DNA of 64,000 bases from Lachancea kluyveri NRRL Y-12651 (GCA_000149225.2 CM000691.1:434001-498000), one strand, 5' to 3'. Shown: positions 19,767 through 30,293, counted from the stretch's first letter. Notes: generated by a model not told the origin, from the letters alone. Made by a program: numbers and translations.

Positions 19767-20630
19767 GCCTCTGATTTTTCAATTATTCTCGCAGCATGAT
19801 GGAACCCCTCGTCATACATGTTGTAGCTTGACTGAGATGTATGAAAGGAGTAACTGCAACCATACTTGTGCAAGATGGGCTTTCTACCGCTTAAATGGAT
19901 TACTGAACTAAACATAAAAAGAAAACTATGCGTTATTTACCAATGCGAAAAAAGATAGTACTAATTCCACTAAGGCACCAAGCTATGCATGTTTTTTCAT
20001 AGCAGTTTGTCCCGGTCAAAGCTTTTGTATAAACGAATTGTTGTATCCGTTTTTCAAAGAAATTTTCAGAACGCTTTTTCAAAAGACTATGTGTTGTAAT
20101 AGCCTGTGGCAAATGGTCAGTCTCTCGAGCTTAGACAATATACTCGAGGCTTTTTTTCGTCTCAAGGACAATTGAGCCGGATAAAATCTTGTACCGTTTG
20201 ATTAAACAATGGCCTACGCAAATCGGCACTCAAACCTAGAATTTCCAATTTACCTATAGCCCTAAAACCATTGGGTATCTGCTGATCTTCATCTCACTAC
20301 CTTGCTTATCGGTAGTTTATTGATGTTTTTTCCCTCCCTTAGATACTACTGTGGATGAAGAGGCAAAAATGCCAATCTCGAAGATTTTGATAGATGGTTT
20401 GTTAACTAAATGCTAATCCAAAAAGAATATTGGTATAGTGGACACCAATCTTATCCGGCTGCCGTCCACTTTCCCTGATCCAAGTTTAACAGTTTTGTGT
20501 GTAGACACTTTGTGCACTAGAGAACAAAATCCAAGGTGACGATTATAGACAATAATACTTCATCAGTATTCACCAGGCCAAGCTGCCCTTTGTACACAAC
20601 TGTTAGAGTGCCAACTTCTTACTTCTCAGG

Positions 20631-20637
20631 TTACCCG
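20631..20637 (-). promoter_or_regulatory. Reb1-type site, distal YIM1 promoter
   Basis: TTACCCG, about 320 bases upstream of YIM1. It is the first of two Reb1 cores in this spacer. Confidence 0.35.
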
Positions 20638-20834
20638 TCTTACGGGAAGAACCTAATGCCTCAATTAAGCGGCCTGGGTGCGAGCCATGTTACCGGTAAG
20701 TCAAAAAACTACTGATGTGACCATATAACAAAAATTTGCTCTATGCTAAACTCGTGTCATTACCTCACATATATATATACGTATATATTTAACTGCTTAG
20801 TTTCAATGCCAGTTTAAACTGCGATACTTTGTGC

Positions 20835-20841
20835 CGGGTAA
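20835..20841 (+). promoter_or_regulatory. Reb1-type site, proximal YIM1 promoter
   Basis: CGGGTAA 113 bases upstream of the YIM1 ATG, downstream of a TATATATA stretch and upstream of an A-rich leader. Confidence 0.5.
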
Positions 20842-20953
20842 ACACAATCTTCCGCAAATGAGGTTAAAAAAAAAAAGGAGAAAACAAGACAAGCGATATT
20901 CCCTTTCCCATTAAGTAACATCTTACTCTAAAAAAACCTTCAAAATAACCTTA

Positions 20954-22036
20954 ATGTCTGAAATTGTTACTAATAGTGCCGTTACATTTGTAAACAACAA
21001 AACTCCTGCAAAGATTACCACTGAGGAGATTGATTTGAATGCTTGTTTCACAGATGATGAAATTGTGGTTGAAATCCATGCCGCCGCTTTAAATCCAATA
21101 GACTTCTTACTTCACAGCTTTGCCTACTCATTCATTCTCAATGGTAAGCCAAAAGTTTACTCTAGAGACTATAGCGGTGTTGTTGTCAGGGCCGGGAAGA
21201 ACGTCAGCAAGTGGAAGGTGGGTGATAAAGTCACAGGCATGTTTGATCATGTGTATGGCGATAGAGGAGCACTTTCTAATTACTTGATATTAAACCCAGA
21301 CAAAAATGTTGCCATTGCTCGACTAGCCAAGTTTGATGATGAAAAGTATGACGATTTCATCCTTAACGCCGCCTGGCCGCTAGTTTTTGGCACAGCGTAC
21401 TCTGCTTTGCTCAAACAAGGACAAACATTAGGGCCTGAATCCAAAGTTTTAGTAATCGGTGCCTCAACTTCAGTATCCAACGCTCTCATTCAAATTGCAA
21501 AACGTCACCTGCATATTGGCACTGTTGTTGGTGTATCTTCTAAAGCTTCTATGGAACACAATAAAGAATTAGGATTTGATTACATGGTTCCTTATAACGA
21601 TGGTTCGGCTGTTGAACATGTTAAAGACCTAATCAAAAACAAACTTAACAACGAAAAATTCGATTTGATTTTTGATTCTGTTGGAAATTCTGATTTTTAT
21701 CCATTATATGACACCTTTTTGAAACCTAAGAACGAGGGGTCACTATATGCTACAATAGTAGGTGACTCTAAATTCAACTACTTGAAGCCAAGCCTATGGG
21801 ATATTTTTCCAAATTTTCATATTTTCAAGAGGTACGGCCCTTTTAAATGCTACAATTACTCAAATTTCCTATTGCATCCTCTTTCAGAATATATGGAACT
21901 CGGTGTTGAGATGATTGAAAAAGGAGAATACAAACCTGCCATTGATTCAGTCTACGACTTCAAAGATTTCCAACAGGCTTTGGATAGAATTAGGAGCAAC
22001 AAAGCTAAGGGTAAAGTTGTCATTAGGTTGAAGTAA
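20954..22036 (+). CDS. YIM1: Quinone oxidoreductase-like (MDR family) protein Yim1
   Basis: A 360-residue zinc-less medium-chain dehydrogenase/reductase matching S. cerevisiae Yim1 (YMR152W, 365 residues). An N-terminal GroES-like fold with AAALNPIDFLL and a VGDKVTGMF block precedes a nucleotide-binding segment with VLVIGASTSVSNALIQ. It lacks the cysteine-rich structural zinc loop of alcohol dehydrogenases. In S. cerevisiae the protein is linked to lipid droplets and DNA-damage sensitivity, but its substrate is unknown. Its place between IMP1/LUC7 and NUP53 is as expected. Confidence 0.92.
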   Translation: MSEIVTNSAVTFVNNKTPAKITTEEIDLNACFTDDEIVVEIHAAALNPIDFLLHSFAYSFILNGKPKVYSRDYSGVVVRAGKNVSKWKVGDKVTGMFDHVYGDRGALSNYLILNPDKNVAIARLAKFDDEKYDDFILNAAWPLVFGTAYSALLKQGQTLGPESKVLVIGASTSVSNALIQIAKRHLHIGTVVGVSSKASMEHNKELGFDYMVPYNDGSAVEHVKDLIKNKLNNEKFDLIFDSVGNSDFYPLYDTFLKPKNEGSLYATIVGDSKFNYLKPSLWDIFPNFHIFKRYGPFKCYNYSNFLLHPLSEYMELGVEMIEKGEYKPAIDSVYDFKDFQQALDRIRSNKAKGKVVIRLK

Positions 22037-22670
22037 TTTTAAGATTGCTTAAGTTCTTCCTGTGTTTTTTTTTAAGTTCCGTCATAGTGAGACTGTTAGT
22101 CTATACTACATTCGGATAAGTTTTCTATTTGACTTGCTTTGGTGTAAACAGATCACCTTTTTAAATACAAAAGAAATGTCGCAGTTTTGTTGACCTTCTT
22201 TCTACACAGGATAATCCTAAATATTTGCCTTGAGACATAGAAATTAAAATGAGTTGATATTCAATTATTCGCAAAATAGTTTTTCATAAGTATTAGTGTC
22301 ATACTTCATGATCTTGCCTCTCACTACACTCGCTTAGAGGTTTCATGTCAATGGTATCAAACGCCAAGGAAATTGAGACGCCGAGAAGTTTAAAGTATTA
22401 GGTTTGATTTACATTCTTTAAACAAAAATTCCTTGTTTCCATAGATACCATTAGGACCAGTGAGTTATTTAGCATAATAGCTTGATAAAAAAGAGTGACA
22501 TCTCATAGTTATTTGTATTTTTTTTTTCTTTTGTATAAAGTGCATAGAAAGACACCATGTAACAAAATGATATCTCAGGAGAGCTAAAATCATCAGAAAA
22601 GTATTTATTATTTTGTTGGTCTAGATCACCCAAAAACAAGTAGTAGGAGAGTATTATGTAGATATACGTT

Positions 22671-22690
22671 GTCTGTCTGTCTGTCTGTCT
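22671..22690. repeat. (GTCT)5 microsatellite
   Basis: Five perfect tetranucleotide units in the YIM1-NUP53 spacer. Confidence 0.9.
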
Positions 22691-23125
22691 TTCTGTCCTT
22701 TTCTTTTCATTTGTCACTAAAGAACAAGTAAGTGGAAATGATTAAAATCCACAGCATAAACTGAACTGCTGTCAAGCTTTTTTTTCGAGTAGAAACTGCA
22801 CAATAAAACAAAACGGAATTTATACTTTTCCTTTTGTTTAAATAGCAGGACATTTCCAATAAACAAACCATTAGCTTAATTAGAGTGTATACGTTGATGA
22901 ATATAATAAATTATTTAGAATACACCTATCATGAGTATTAATTCGGGACACCAATACTTCAACAAAATAGCAATATCGAAAGAACCTTTGTAGAAAAAAA
23001 AAGCAGACATATGACACAAACCCTTGATGGCACAGTCATGGGCACTAGATATTATTATTTAAAAGTCGTTTTCAGGACTTTGCCTTTCTCGCTTCATTCA
23101 CTATTAACTTAGTATTGGGTTTCAG

Positions 23126-23132
23126 TTACCCG
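23126..23132 (-). promoter_or_regulatory. Reb1-type site upstream of NUP53
   Basis: TTACCCG about 131 bases upstream of the NUP53 ATG. Confidence 0.5.
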
Positions 23133-23262
23133 GCCTGGTAATCTATTTGAAATATCAACATCAGACAGAAAATTTTGAACAGTATTTGAGGATGCCTTCG
23201 ATTCTTAGTCAATACTAACCGCATTGGCTTCAAGAGAAAAACTGAAGAAGGATTATTCAATC

Positions 23263-24612
23263 ATGTCGTCAATATTCGGGACACATAACCAAACTACTGG
23301 AAACAGATTCTCAAACTTATCTGTCAATTTCCCCCAACAGCAACAACAACCACAACAGCAAGCTTCACCATTACAGCAACAATCATCCCAGCCACAGGTA
23401 TTAGCTCCGTCACAAGGCCAATTGTTCCAGCAATCTCAAAACCAGGAAAGGGAACCATCATGGTTTGATAATCCAAGGAAAAGGACCATTCCTCAAACAA
23501 TTATTAAGAGATCTGCGAAACCAAACTCGTCCGATGGTTCGGCCCCAAATGGAAACTCCTCCTCCTCTTCTAACGCCAAAACAGGCTTCGGGGCAATAAC
23601 ATTTGGCTCCAAAAAATCAACAAGTATTTTCAATTCAAGTGCAGGAGGTCCTACTGGCAATTCTGATGCACTAAGCAAAGGTATTTTGATCGATTCTAAT
23701 GAAGCTCCCCCCACAAAATCCCTTTATGATTGGCAAAGAGAGGACGAGTTTGGCACTGTGGTACCTGTAGCTTCCCCTGAAAGTATGACTAATACGTTAT
23801 CATTACCAAAACCCAAAGAGCCCTCGACAATGCGCAACGTTTTCGATAGGGATTCTCAAAATGTTGCTGATAAACACGAAAAGCAACAACATAACAATAA
23901 CTGCTCCGCCACACAAACCAATGAAAGTGCTGTTTTAGTATTTGGGTACCCAGAATCTATCTCCAATCAGGTTATTGCTCACTTCTCTAAGTTTGGTAAC
24001 ATTTTAGAAGATTTTGAGGTACTAAGGGGTGTTTCTGGTATGAATACAGCTACGATAAGATTACACAGTAGTAACGGGAACGAACGAAAATCTCATAAAA
24101 AGTATCCGATCTTTACCGGTGATGGATGGATTAAGTTAACATATGACTCGCCCTCATCAGCATTACGTGCCCTGCAGGAAAATGGATCAGTGTATGGAGG
24201 CTGTTTAGTCGGTTGTGTTCCATATAGTAAGAATGCTGTCGAACAGCTGGCTTCTTGCAAAATTGACAAGGTTGATGATGTTGGTAGTGTTAACTTCAGC
24301 GTGGCTATGATACCAAACAACTCAACAAATCCAACTACCTCGGCAAATGGTACAAATACTTCAACAGCCGTTGAACAAGGCAGGGAAGTCACTAACCCGC
24401 AAGATCATACAAGGTTCACACTTTCTACGCGCAAATTAGATATCAAAGATGGGAAATCTTTATTTGTGCACAATGGCACTAACTCTTCTAATAATCATAA
24501 TTTTTTGAAAAGTTTGGAGGATAGAATGAGAGAACAAGAAACTACTGATCAAAAGAACACAGGGATCTTGAGCAAAGTTAACAACTGGCTGTTCGGCTGG
24601 AACGACTTGTAA
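23263..24612 (+). CDS. NUP53: Nuclear pore protein Nup53/Asm4 (Nup35 family)
   Basis: A 449-residue nucleoporin, the single counterpart of the duplicated S. cerevisiae pair NUP53 (YMR153W) and ASM4/NUP59 (YDL088C). In order: a Gln/Asn-rich N-terminus, the WFDNPRKRTIPQTIIKR box, a Nup35-type RRM (about residues 235-330, with VFGYPESISN and SALRALQENG), and a C-terminal amphipathic helix ending NNWLFGWNDL that binds membrane. Several blocks are closer to Asm4 (YSKNAVEQLA). The protein links Nup170/Nup157 to the pore membrane. The ATG at 23263 is the first in frame; the frame extends upstream only from TTG. Confidence 0.95.
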   Translation: MSSIFGTHNQTTGNRFSNLSVNFPQQQQQPQQQASPLQQQSSQPQVLAPSQGQLFQQSQNQEREPSWFDNPRKRTIPQTIIKRSAKPNSSDGSAPNGNSSSSSNAKTGFGAITFGSKKSTSIFNSSAGGPTGNSDALSKGILIDSNEAPPTKSLYDWQREDEFGTVVPVASPESMTNTLSLPKPKEPSTMRNVFDRDSQNVADKHEKQQHNNNCSATQTNESAVLVFGYPESISNQVIAHFSKFGNILEDFEVLRGVSGMNTATIRLHSSNGNERKSHKKYPIFTGDGWIKLTYDSPSSALRALQENGSVYGGCLVGCVPYSKNAVEQLASCKIDKVDDVGSVNFSVAMIPNNSTNPTTSANGTNTSTAVEQGREVTNPQDHTRFTLSTRKLDIKDGKSLFVHNGTNSSNNHNFLKSLEDRMREQETTDQKNTGILSKVNNWLFGWNDL

Positions 24613-24759
24613 TTTATCGATGCCTTTACAAAGGCTGAAAAAGAATGAGAACATTTCTAAGTTTCTGGGTTATATTTAAAAGGACCGTCTGATAAAATTT
24701 ACTAATGCATAAAGATTGATTGTCCTTGATATTATGTTATGAAACTTGATACATAGTCT

Positions 24760-24783
24760 AAAAAAAAAAAAAAAAAAAAAAAA
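24760..24783. repeat. 24-base A-run
   Basis: A pure A homopolymer in the short convergent spacer between NUP53 and NUR1. On the minus strand it lies just past the NUR1 stop codon. Confidence 0.9.
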
Positions 24784-24798
24784 GGTGAATGGAAGTGT

Positions 24799-26601
24799 TT
24801 ACCTGAACGGAGGTCTCGAGTCCGTTGAACCTCTTCTCCATGATAAATTACGTTTAGAGGGACTCACACTCCCATTTCTTGATGAGGTTGTAGATATGCG
24901 TCCTAAAGAGGATCTATTGCTATGTGTTGTCACATTACCACTCATGTTTCGGCCACGCCTTGCTAGTTCCTCAAGCTGGAATTTGTCTTCAGAAACGTCC
25001 ATGCTGTACATAGTCGAGTTTTCATCTATAGTCGGTTTCTGTAAAAATTTTGGTATGATAAGCTGGCTATGTGTGTTAGTAGATTTTAAGGGACTAGTTG
25101 AGTTTCTTCTTATTCTAGAGCCTTCGAGCGTTCTTTGAGGCCGTGAATGTTCCTGTGCCGATAGATTTCCTACAAAGCCACCAGAAACGTTACCGACCAT
25201 TGAGTGTTCAAAGTAAGGTGCGTTAGATGGTTTCAAGATTGGAGTTGATGGAGCAGAAGATGATGAAATAGCATGTGATGCATTGTAGAGTCTCGGTGAC
25301 CCAGTATGGCGGCTGGGACTGACCTGTCTACTCAAAAACATTGGCCGAACTGAAGTTCCATTTATAGATCTATTGATATTGGAAACTCTGGGTGATTGCA
25401 CATAACCATGAAATCGATCCCTTGATGGCTTGATGAAATTTTCTGCTTTTGTATTCTGAAAAACATCTTCAAATAACTGCGTCCTTGGGTTAAATTTTTC
25501 TGTGATCAAGTCACCAGTCAAGGTATGTGTTTGGAAAATATGTGATCTTGTGGTAGTATAAGAGGGGAAAAACCGAACAAACTCATTTCCATATGGGGTT
25601 GCATCGACCATCGCATCTTGAGACTTGACTGAGTTTTTTGGTTTAATAATTTTCTCATCTACTTCGGCCATTACGGCGTTTGCGATGCAAATTTCATCCT
25701 GTATCCTACCATTGTACCTGTCAAAGATAAGATAGTGAAATAGATATTGATGAATGAGGAGTGCTAATAATCCCTTAAAGGATGCTTCCGTAAAGAATAG
25801 AAATACAACACAGGTCGGTGAGAAGGCTGTAAAAAGCGAAGTCACAAATTTCGTTGGGCACCATTTCCTCAACTCGTAATAGTATTCATCCTTTAACTCT
25901 TCTTTTTGGTGCTTTTTTCTTTGAAATAGCACGTATTTGATCATGCTTAAAAGGGAACTCTTTGAAACATCCTCCACGTACCTGTAACCTAGATTGTGCA
26001 GTGAACGCTTTGTGACATTCTTTGAATCCGGTCGCTGCTTTAAAGAAAAGAATGAATACACTCTGAAATACCCGAATAGAAACTTGTAGGTGATGACCAA
26101 ATTCGTCAGTATCAAAATAGCGATAAGACCCCTGGAAAGCCTTTCCAAATAACGTAACGTATGAAAATACCAATCCCCAGTTTGAAAGGAACCATCAGAT
26201 GCAGCACTCTGAAACTTTGAAAAGTACTCATGCTGTTTTAATAATCGAGACTTTGAAAAGTCGAACCCGTCAGTGTTCCGGTTAATCTTGTAATAATTAG
26301 GCTTGATTACGTTGTCCTGTAAGAGCCGTATACCGAAAAACAATAAAGTAAGGATGTTGCCAGTTGGCCGAGCTATGCTAAGTGCTTTAGAGTCCCAATT
26401 TATGAGTTCGATATGTTCATTAAGCATTAGGTAAATATCATAGGGTGAGCTAGTTACCAAAGAGGTGATGTATCTGAACCATCCAATTTTGTGTTCTGCG
26501 TTTACTAGTAGTTGAGTTTTCTGCTCTTCCTTATTTATCATGTCATGGACCGATTCTCCTTCGATGGGAAGAGACTCAAACCTTGACATTCGAAATGACA
26601 T
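24799..26601 (-). CDS. NUR1: Nuclear rim protein Nur1
   Basis: A 600-residue membrane protein matching S. cerevisiae Nur1 (YDL089W, 484 residues) but longer, mainly in its Ser/Thr/Asn-rich C-terminal part. The N-terminal half has several hydrophobic segments (about residues 80-95, 155-180, 245-270 and 280-300). With Heh1/Src1 it forms the CLIP complex that tethers rDNA to the nuclear envelope and is involved in mitotic exit through Cdc14. The C-terminal region has many Ser/Thr-Pro sites, fitting cell-cycle phosphorylation. The start at 26601 is the first ATG; a second ATG lies four codons on. Confidence 0.9.
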   Translation of the reverse strand: MSFRMSRFESLPIEGESVHDMINKEEQKTQLLVNAEHKIGWFRYITSLVTSSPYDIYLMLNEHIELINWDSKALSIARPTGNILTLLFFGIRLLQDNVIKPNYYKINRNTDGFDFSKSRLLKQHEYFSKFQSAASDGSFQTGDWYFHTLRYLERLSRGLIAILILTNLVITYKFLFGYFRVYSFFSLKQRPDSKNVTKRSLHNLGYRYVEDVSKSSLLSMIKYVLFQRKKHQKEELKDEYYYELRKWCPTKFVTSLFTAFSPTCVVFLFFTEASFKGLLALLIHQYLFHYLIFDRYNGRIQDEICIANAVMAEVDEKIIKPKNSVKSQDAMVDATPYGNEFVRFFPSYTTTRSHIFQTHTLTGDLITEKFNPRTQLFEDVFQNTKAENFIKPSRDRFHGYVQSPRVSNINRSINGTSVRPMFLSRQVSPSRHTGSPRLYNASHAISSSSAPSTPILKPSNAPYFEHSMVGNVSGGFVGNLSAQEHSRPQRTLEGSRIRRNSTSPLKSTNTHSQLIIPKFLQKPTIDENSTMYSMDVSEDKFQLEELARRGRNMSGNVTTHSNRSSLGRISTTSSRNGSVSPSKRNLSWRRGSTDSRPPFR

Positions 26602-26728
26602 CGGTTACAGTGTTAGCTAGTACCTTCACTTTTTTGTTAGGCTACGTGTTTCAAGGAGGTTTTGTTCATATAATGGCCAAAGTAAACATTTAAAGAAACG
26701 GGATTGTCAGTTTCGAAACGGCTACAAA

Positions 26729-28831
26729 TCATTCGTTTAATGTGATTTTATAATCAGATCCAATCTCAACACGCATTTGCAAACCTGAAAACCATTCAAA
26801 AGGTCCATCTTTTTCTATCAAGAGAACTATGGTAGTTGGACGGCATACCAAAAAATGGGGGATTACGTATCCATATTTCAAATCACTCCTGAAGTCTGTG
26901 TTATGCAGTAAATGTTCATGTGTATCCTGTGTGAAAATATTGCATCTCATGCTTAACGATGATTGTAGTTCCATCGGAAAGATGCTAATATACATGTCGG
27001 TAGCCTTAGTTAGGTTTAAAAAAATCTTTATTCTGTTGCTTTGTGTTTGCCACCTGAATGTCGTGTGTGTATGGTATCTATGGCCACCGTATCTTGTAAA
27101 AGTTTCTTCTAACGTAATTGATTTTGCAACGGGCGGTTTTGAAACCAGAAGCTTAAAATCGCCAAAGGTTCCTTTGTTGTAAGTGGAACATATAATTTTG
27201 TATGGGGTGTTCGTCAGAATTGAAACGCCTTGTTTATCGAACATTTGGATGTTGTAATTTCCATCGAATGCAACAGGTTTGGAAAGAGAGTGGTCATCTG
27301 CGTAGTAAATCTGCAGGTTGATGAGAGAGGAAAGAGAGGTGAGTAATTGTAAGCTTGTTTGAATATAGTTTGTCTCATCAGATTCGATTAGCAGTTTGAA
27401 TGTTGGATTTTTAAAATACTCTGTATTTGCAAATGACCCGTAAGAATTAGCGTCATTCCACTGAGACTTGACAGAAGTGACAAAATCCAACTTGCTCGTT
27501 TTAATTGTTATCTGCGATGAAATAGAATGTAAATGAATGGTGTAGTTAGAAGATATATTAGAGTGACAGAATAACAAGCTTGAGGAGTGTTCTTCCAAAG
27601 TGATCTTCTTTAAATAAAGCCCCGTGTTATTACCAGAAGTTGAAAACTTTGAGAAAACGCTGTTTGGCACTTCTTCTAAAAAGGAAATTGAGTTTCCATC
27701 CTGTTTTTCACACAGGTGCCCTTCCAATAACAGCCATACAACTTCTTTTCTGTTGGATTTGTTGGTAACTTTTAAAATCGGTTTGTCTATTATGGATGGA
27801 AATCTGTTAGATTTTTGACTGTCATATCTGAAATGAAAAGTTTCATGATGTGCAAATAGTTTTGTAGCGTCCCAATTTAAGTATATGGTCTCAAAGTTTT
27901 GTGTCACACTTTCCCAGTTCAAAGAAAAGACTTTTGTGGGGTCAAGTGGGTCTCGAATAACTACCTCATCCTTGTCGGTAAGTGAAGAAACAGGGTAATC
28001 GTGACCCACTAGTAGTTGGATGTCATTTCCCTTGATATTTGAAGCTGTACCAAGGGCAATAAGGCACGCATCGGTTTTCCAGAAAGACGCAAGCTTCGCA
28101 AAGGTGCAGTCTGCTACTTTCAAAATTTCTGGAATGAATCCGCTGATTAAGAATGTGTCAATTGCAGTGTTCGATCCACGGTAGTCATATGATCCACCAT
28201 TCTTCACCTGTAAGTAAGCCAGCTCTACTAGCTTATCCTCAATAGCACTGCTCCATACCGACAATTGAGCACCATTTGCATCTGTCGGAATATTAGAGCT
28301 ATCGACGCAGACTAGCCGACTGCTTGAGCCATTGAAGTGTAAGTTAATTTGATATTTCGGACTATTGTAAAGCTTTCTGATTTTGAAGCCATCCGGTGCA
28401 TACCTTTTGACATTTATCAAACTAGAAACCAAAGAGCAATCGCTGATCATCGAATTTTGTTGGATTTCACATGTTTCATTTGTAGTCAGCAGTCCCTGAC
28501 GGCAAAACCTCTTAGCTTGCTCGTCTGTGAGTCCCCGTTTGGCTTCAAACTCATTCCATACATAATCCCCTGCCTTGTCTACGGGCAATGGAGGATAAGT
28601 CGTACCACAAACAAACGAAGTCAACCATAAAAATCTTGTATTGAAATCAATTGATTCTAACTGGTCAACGAGCTCTTTGACACACCGCAGCAGATCAGGG
28701 TTTTTGGCCTGTAATGCTCTCTCAATCACCGAAGTAACTCTGCTCTTATCGGCCTTTCCGGTTGTAAACGCAGACCACCTCAGCTGATTTACATCCTGCC
28801 ACAATCTACTGGTATGGTTAGACGAATCCAT
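26729..28831 (-). CDS. RIM13: Calpain-like protease Rim13
   Basis: A 700-residue calpain-family protein matching S. cerevisiae Rim13/Cpl1 (YMR154C, 727 residues). Rim13 cleaves the transcription factor Rim101 at endosomal ESCRT platforms in the alkaline pH response. The catalytic cysteine is Cys132 in SMISDCSLVSSL and the histidine is His277 in LLVGHDYPVSS. The residue that is Asn in classical calpains (RNPWG) appears to be Asp294 in VVIRDPLDP, although loop alignment is uncertain. C-terminal beta-rich C2-like domains follow. It is divergently transcribed from RAM1 with about 200 bases between the starts. Confidence 0.93.
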   Translation of the reverse strand: MDSSNHTSRLWQDVNQLRWSAFTTGKADKSRVTSVIERALQAKNPDLLRCVKELVDQLESIDFNTRFLWLTSFVCGTTYPPLPVDKAGDYVWNEFEAKRGLTDEQAKRFCRQGLLTTNETCEIQQNSMISDCSLVSSLINVKRYAPDGFKIRKLYNSPKYQINLHFNGSSSRLVCVDSSNIPTDANGAQLSVWSSAIEDKLVELAYLQVKNGGSYDYRGSNTAIDTFLISGFIPEILKVADCTFAKLASFWKTDACLIALGTASNIKGNDIQLLVGHDYPVSSLTDKDEVVIRDPLDPTKVFSLNWESVTQNFETIYLNWDATKLFAHHETFHFRYDSQKSNRFPSIIDKPILKVTNKSNRKEVVWLLLEGHLCEKQDGNSISFLEEVPNSVFSKFSTSGNNTGLYLKKITLEEHSSSLLFCHSNISSNYTIHLHSISSQITIKTSKLDFVTSVKSQWNDANSYGSFANTEYFKNPTFKLLIESDETNYIQTSLQLLTSLSSLINLQIYYADDHSLSKPVAFDGNYNIQMFDKQGVSILTNTPYKIICSTYNKGTFGDFKLLVSKPPVAKSITLEETFTRYGGHRYHTHTTFRWQTQSNRIKIFLNLTKATDMYISIFPMELQSSLSMRCNIFTQDTHEHLLHNTDFRSDLKYGYVIPHFLVCRPTTIVLLIEKDGPFEWFSGLQMRVEIGSDYKITLNE

Positions 28832-29010
28832 TGTGATTCATTTGGGCTGGCTTCCTAGATTAGTCTTTTCCTCCAGGTATACGGTCATAGCTGTCTTGCT
28901 CAATGCCTCCGTTTCTTCAGAAAATTGCCAAAAGCGGCCGAAACATACAGGTCTCTAGGATTCGGTAACTTGGCAATCAAGTTTTGAAAGTAAAAAAGAG
29001 CAGAAGAGAC

Positions 29011-29031
29011 ATGCGTAGCGTACAAGGCTAA
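29011..29031 (+). CDS. Six-codon upstream ORF in the RAM1 leader
   Basis: An ATG followed by five sense codons and TAA, ending two bases before the RAM1 ATG. Whether it is in the RAM1 transcript is not known. If it is, re-initiation or leaky scanning would set RAM1 output. Confidence 0.3.
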   Translation: MRSVQG

Positions 29032-29033
29032 TC

Positions 29034-30293
29034 ATGAGCAAAAAAAACATTTCGAGAGTTCAGTTTATAAATTCAAAACTTTTGGGACGTAAAAGAACAT
29101 CAGTTGAGACTGTCGGCGATTATCACACGGAACAAGATACAATCGAAATAGAACCTATAGTGAAAAGATTGGAAACGGACACCACTCTAGACCGTGAGCA
29201 GGTTGTCAAAAACTGCCAGGAACTATATGATTCTTGCTCCTTCGAAAAAGTGACGCTACAGAAGCAATTTCATAAGATGTATTTGGACTATTCCTTTGCT
29301 AATCCTCTGCCATCACAGCTAAAAGCACTTGACGCATCTCAACCATGGCTACTTTACTGGATTGGTAACTCTTTGGCAATCCTGGACAAGGAATGGCTAA
29401 AAGAAGGATACCAACGTGGTATACTTGCGAAAATTGTCAGCATCTCACCCACTGGAGGACCATTTAGTGGTGGGTTAGGGCAACTCCCTCATCTAGCTGC
29501 CACCTATGCGGCGATTAATGCATTAGCACTGTGTAATAATGTCGATGAAGGTTGGGGTTTTATCGATAAACAAGAAATCTATCAATGGTTATTATCTTTG
29601 AAAACGTCCAACGGGGGTTTCAGAACATGTGCCGAAACTGGAGAATGTGACACCAGAGGAGTGTATTGCGCATTGTCAATTGCATCTATGCTGGATATAC
29701 AGACACCTGAGTTGTGTAAAGGATCTCTGGACTTTTTGATCAAGTGTCAGACATACGAAGGTGGCTTTGGAAGCTGTCCACAAGAAGATGAAGCCCACGG
29801 AGGGTACACTTTTTGTGCGGTCGCTAGTTTAGCCATACTTGGTGCTTTGGATCGCATAAATGTTGGCAAACTAATGGAATGGTGTAGTGCACGTCAATAC
29901 AACGAAGAAAAAGGATTGTCTGGAAGAAGCAATAAGCTCGTTGATGGCTGTTATAGCTTTTGGGTTGGCGGAACTGCTGCAATACTAGAGGCATATGGTT
30001 ACGGTACGTGTATTAATAAGCAGTCATTGTGTCAATATATTCTACAGTGCTGTCAAAGTGAGGAGCGTCCTGGCTTAAGAGATAAACCGGGAGCACCACC
30101 GGATTTCTATCATACAAATTATGTGCTATTAGGACTGGCCGTTACTAAGTATTCGTTTCGCTGTAGCCACTCTGCGCTTAAAATTACCTGTGAACCAATT
30201 CAAGAACCTGATGTGGAGCCTATGAATCCAGTATACGGGCTGCCCACTGCTGCTCTAGATGAATTTGCCAACTATTTCCATGGAAACAGCTAA
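29034..30293 (+). CDS. RAM1: Protein farnesyltransferase beta subunit
   Basis: A 419-residue prenyltransferase beta subunit matching S. cerevisiae Ram1 (YDL090C, 431 residues). Repeats of the alpha-alpha toroid are seen (GGFRTCAETGECDTRGVYC, GGFGSCPQEDEAHGGYTFC and GLSGRSNKLVDGCYSFWVGG). The zinc ligands fit the Asp and Cys of VDGCYSF and the His of FYHTNY. With Ram2 it farnesylates CaaX proteins such as Ras and a-factor. The ATG at 29034 is the first in this frame. Confidence 0.96.
   Translation: MSKKNISRVQFINSKLLGRKRTSVETVGDYHTEQDTIEIEPIVKRLETDTTLDREQVVKNCQELYDSCSFEKVTLQKQFHKMYLDYSFANPLPSQLKALDASQPWLLYWIGNSLAILDKEWLKEGYQRGILAKIVSISPTGGPFSGGLGQLPHLAATYAAINALALCNNVDEGWGFIDKQEIYQWLLSLKTSNGGFRTCAETGECDTRGVYCALSIASMLDIQTPELCKGSLDFLIKCQTYEGGFGSCPQEDEAHGGYTFCAVASLAILGALDRINVGKLMEWCSARQYNEEKGLSGRSNKLVDGCYSFWVGGTAAILEAYGYGTCINKQSLCQYILQCCQSEERPGLRDKPGAPPDFYHTNYVLLGLAVTKYSFRCSHSALKITCEPIQEPDVEPMNPVYGLPTAALDEFANYFHGNS

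Larger units (their letters stand above)
19767..20953. other. Intergenic LUC7-YIM1
   Basis: About 1.2 kb between two genes on the same strand. I see no gene, tRNA or element. Two Reb1-type cores (20631-20637 and 20835-20841) and a TATA-like stretch (near 20770-20790) belong to the YIM1 promoter. Confidence 0.55.
22037..23262. other. Intergenic YIM1-NUP53
   Basis: About 1.2 kb of AT-rich DNA with a (GTCT)5 repeat at 22671-22690, a Reb1-type site at 23126-23132 and a TACTAAC at 23213-23219 that has no matching 5' splice site. No gene or mobile element is supported. Confidence 0.55.

Noticed and set aside
23213-23219. TACTAAC branch site upstream of NUP53
   Set aside because: No GTATGT-like donor occurs in the spacer, and the ATG at 23263 already gives the family N-terminus.
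24746-25138. A 130-codon plus-strand frame over the NUR1 3' end
   Set aside because: It is antisense to NUR1 and starts in a poly-A run.
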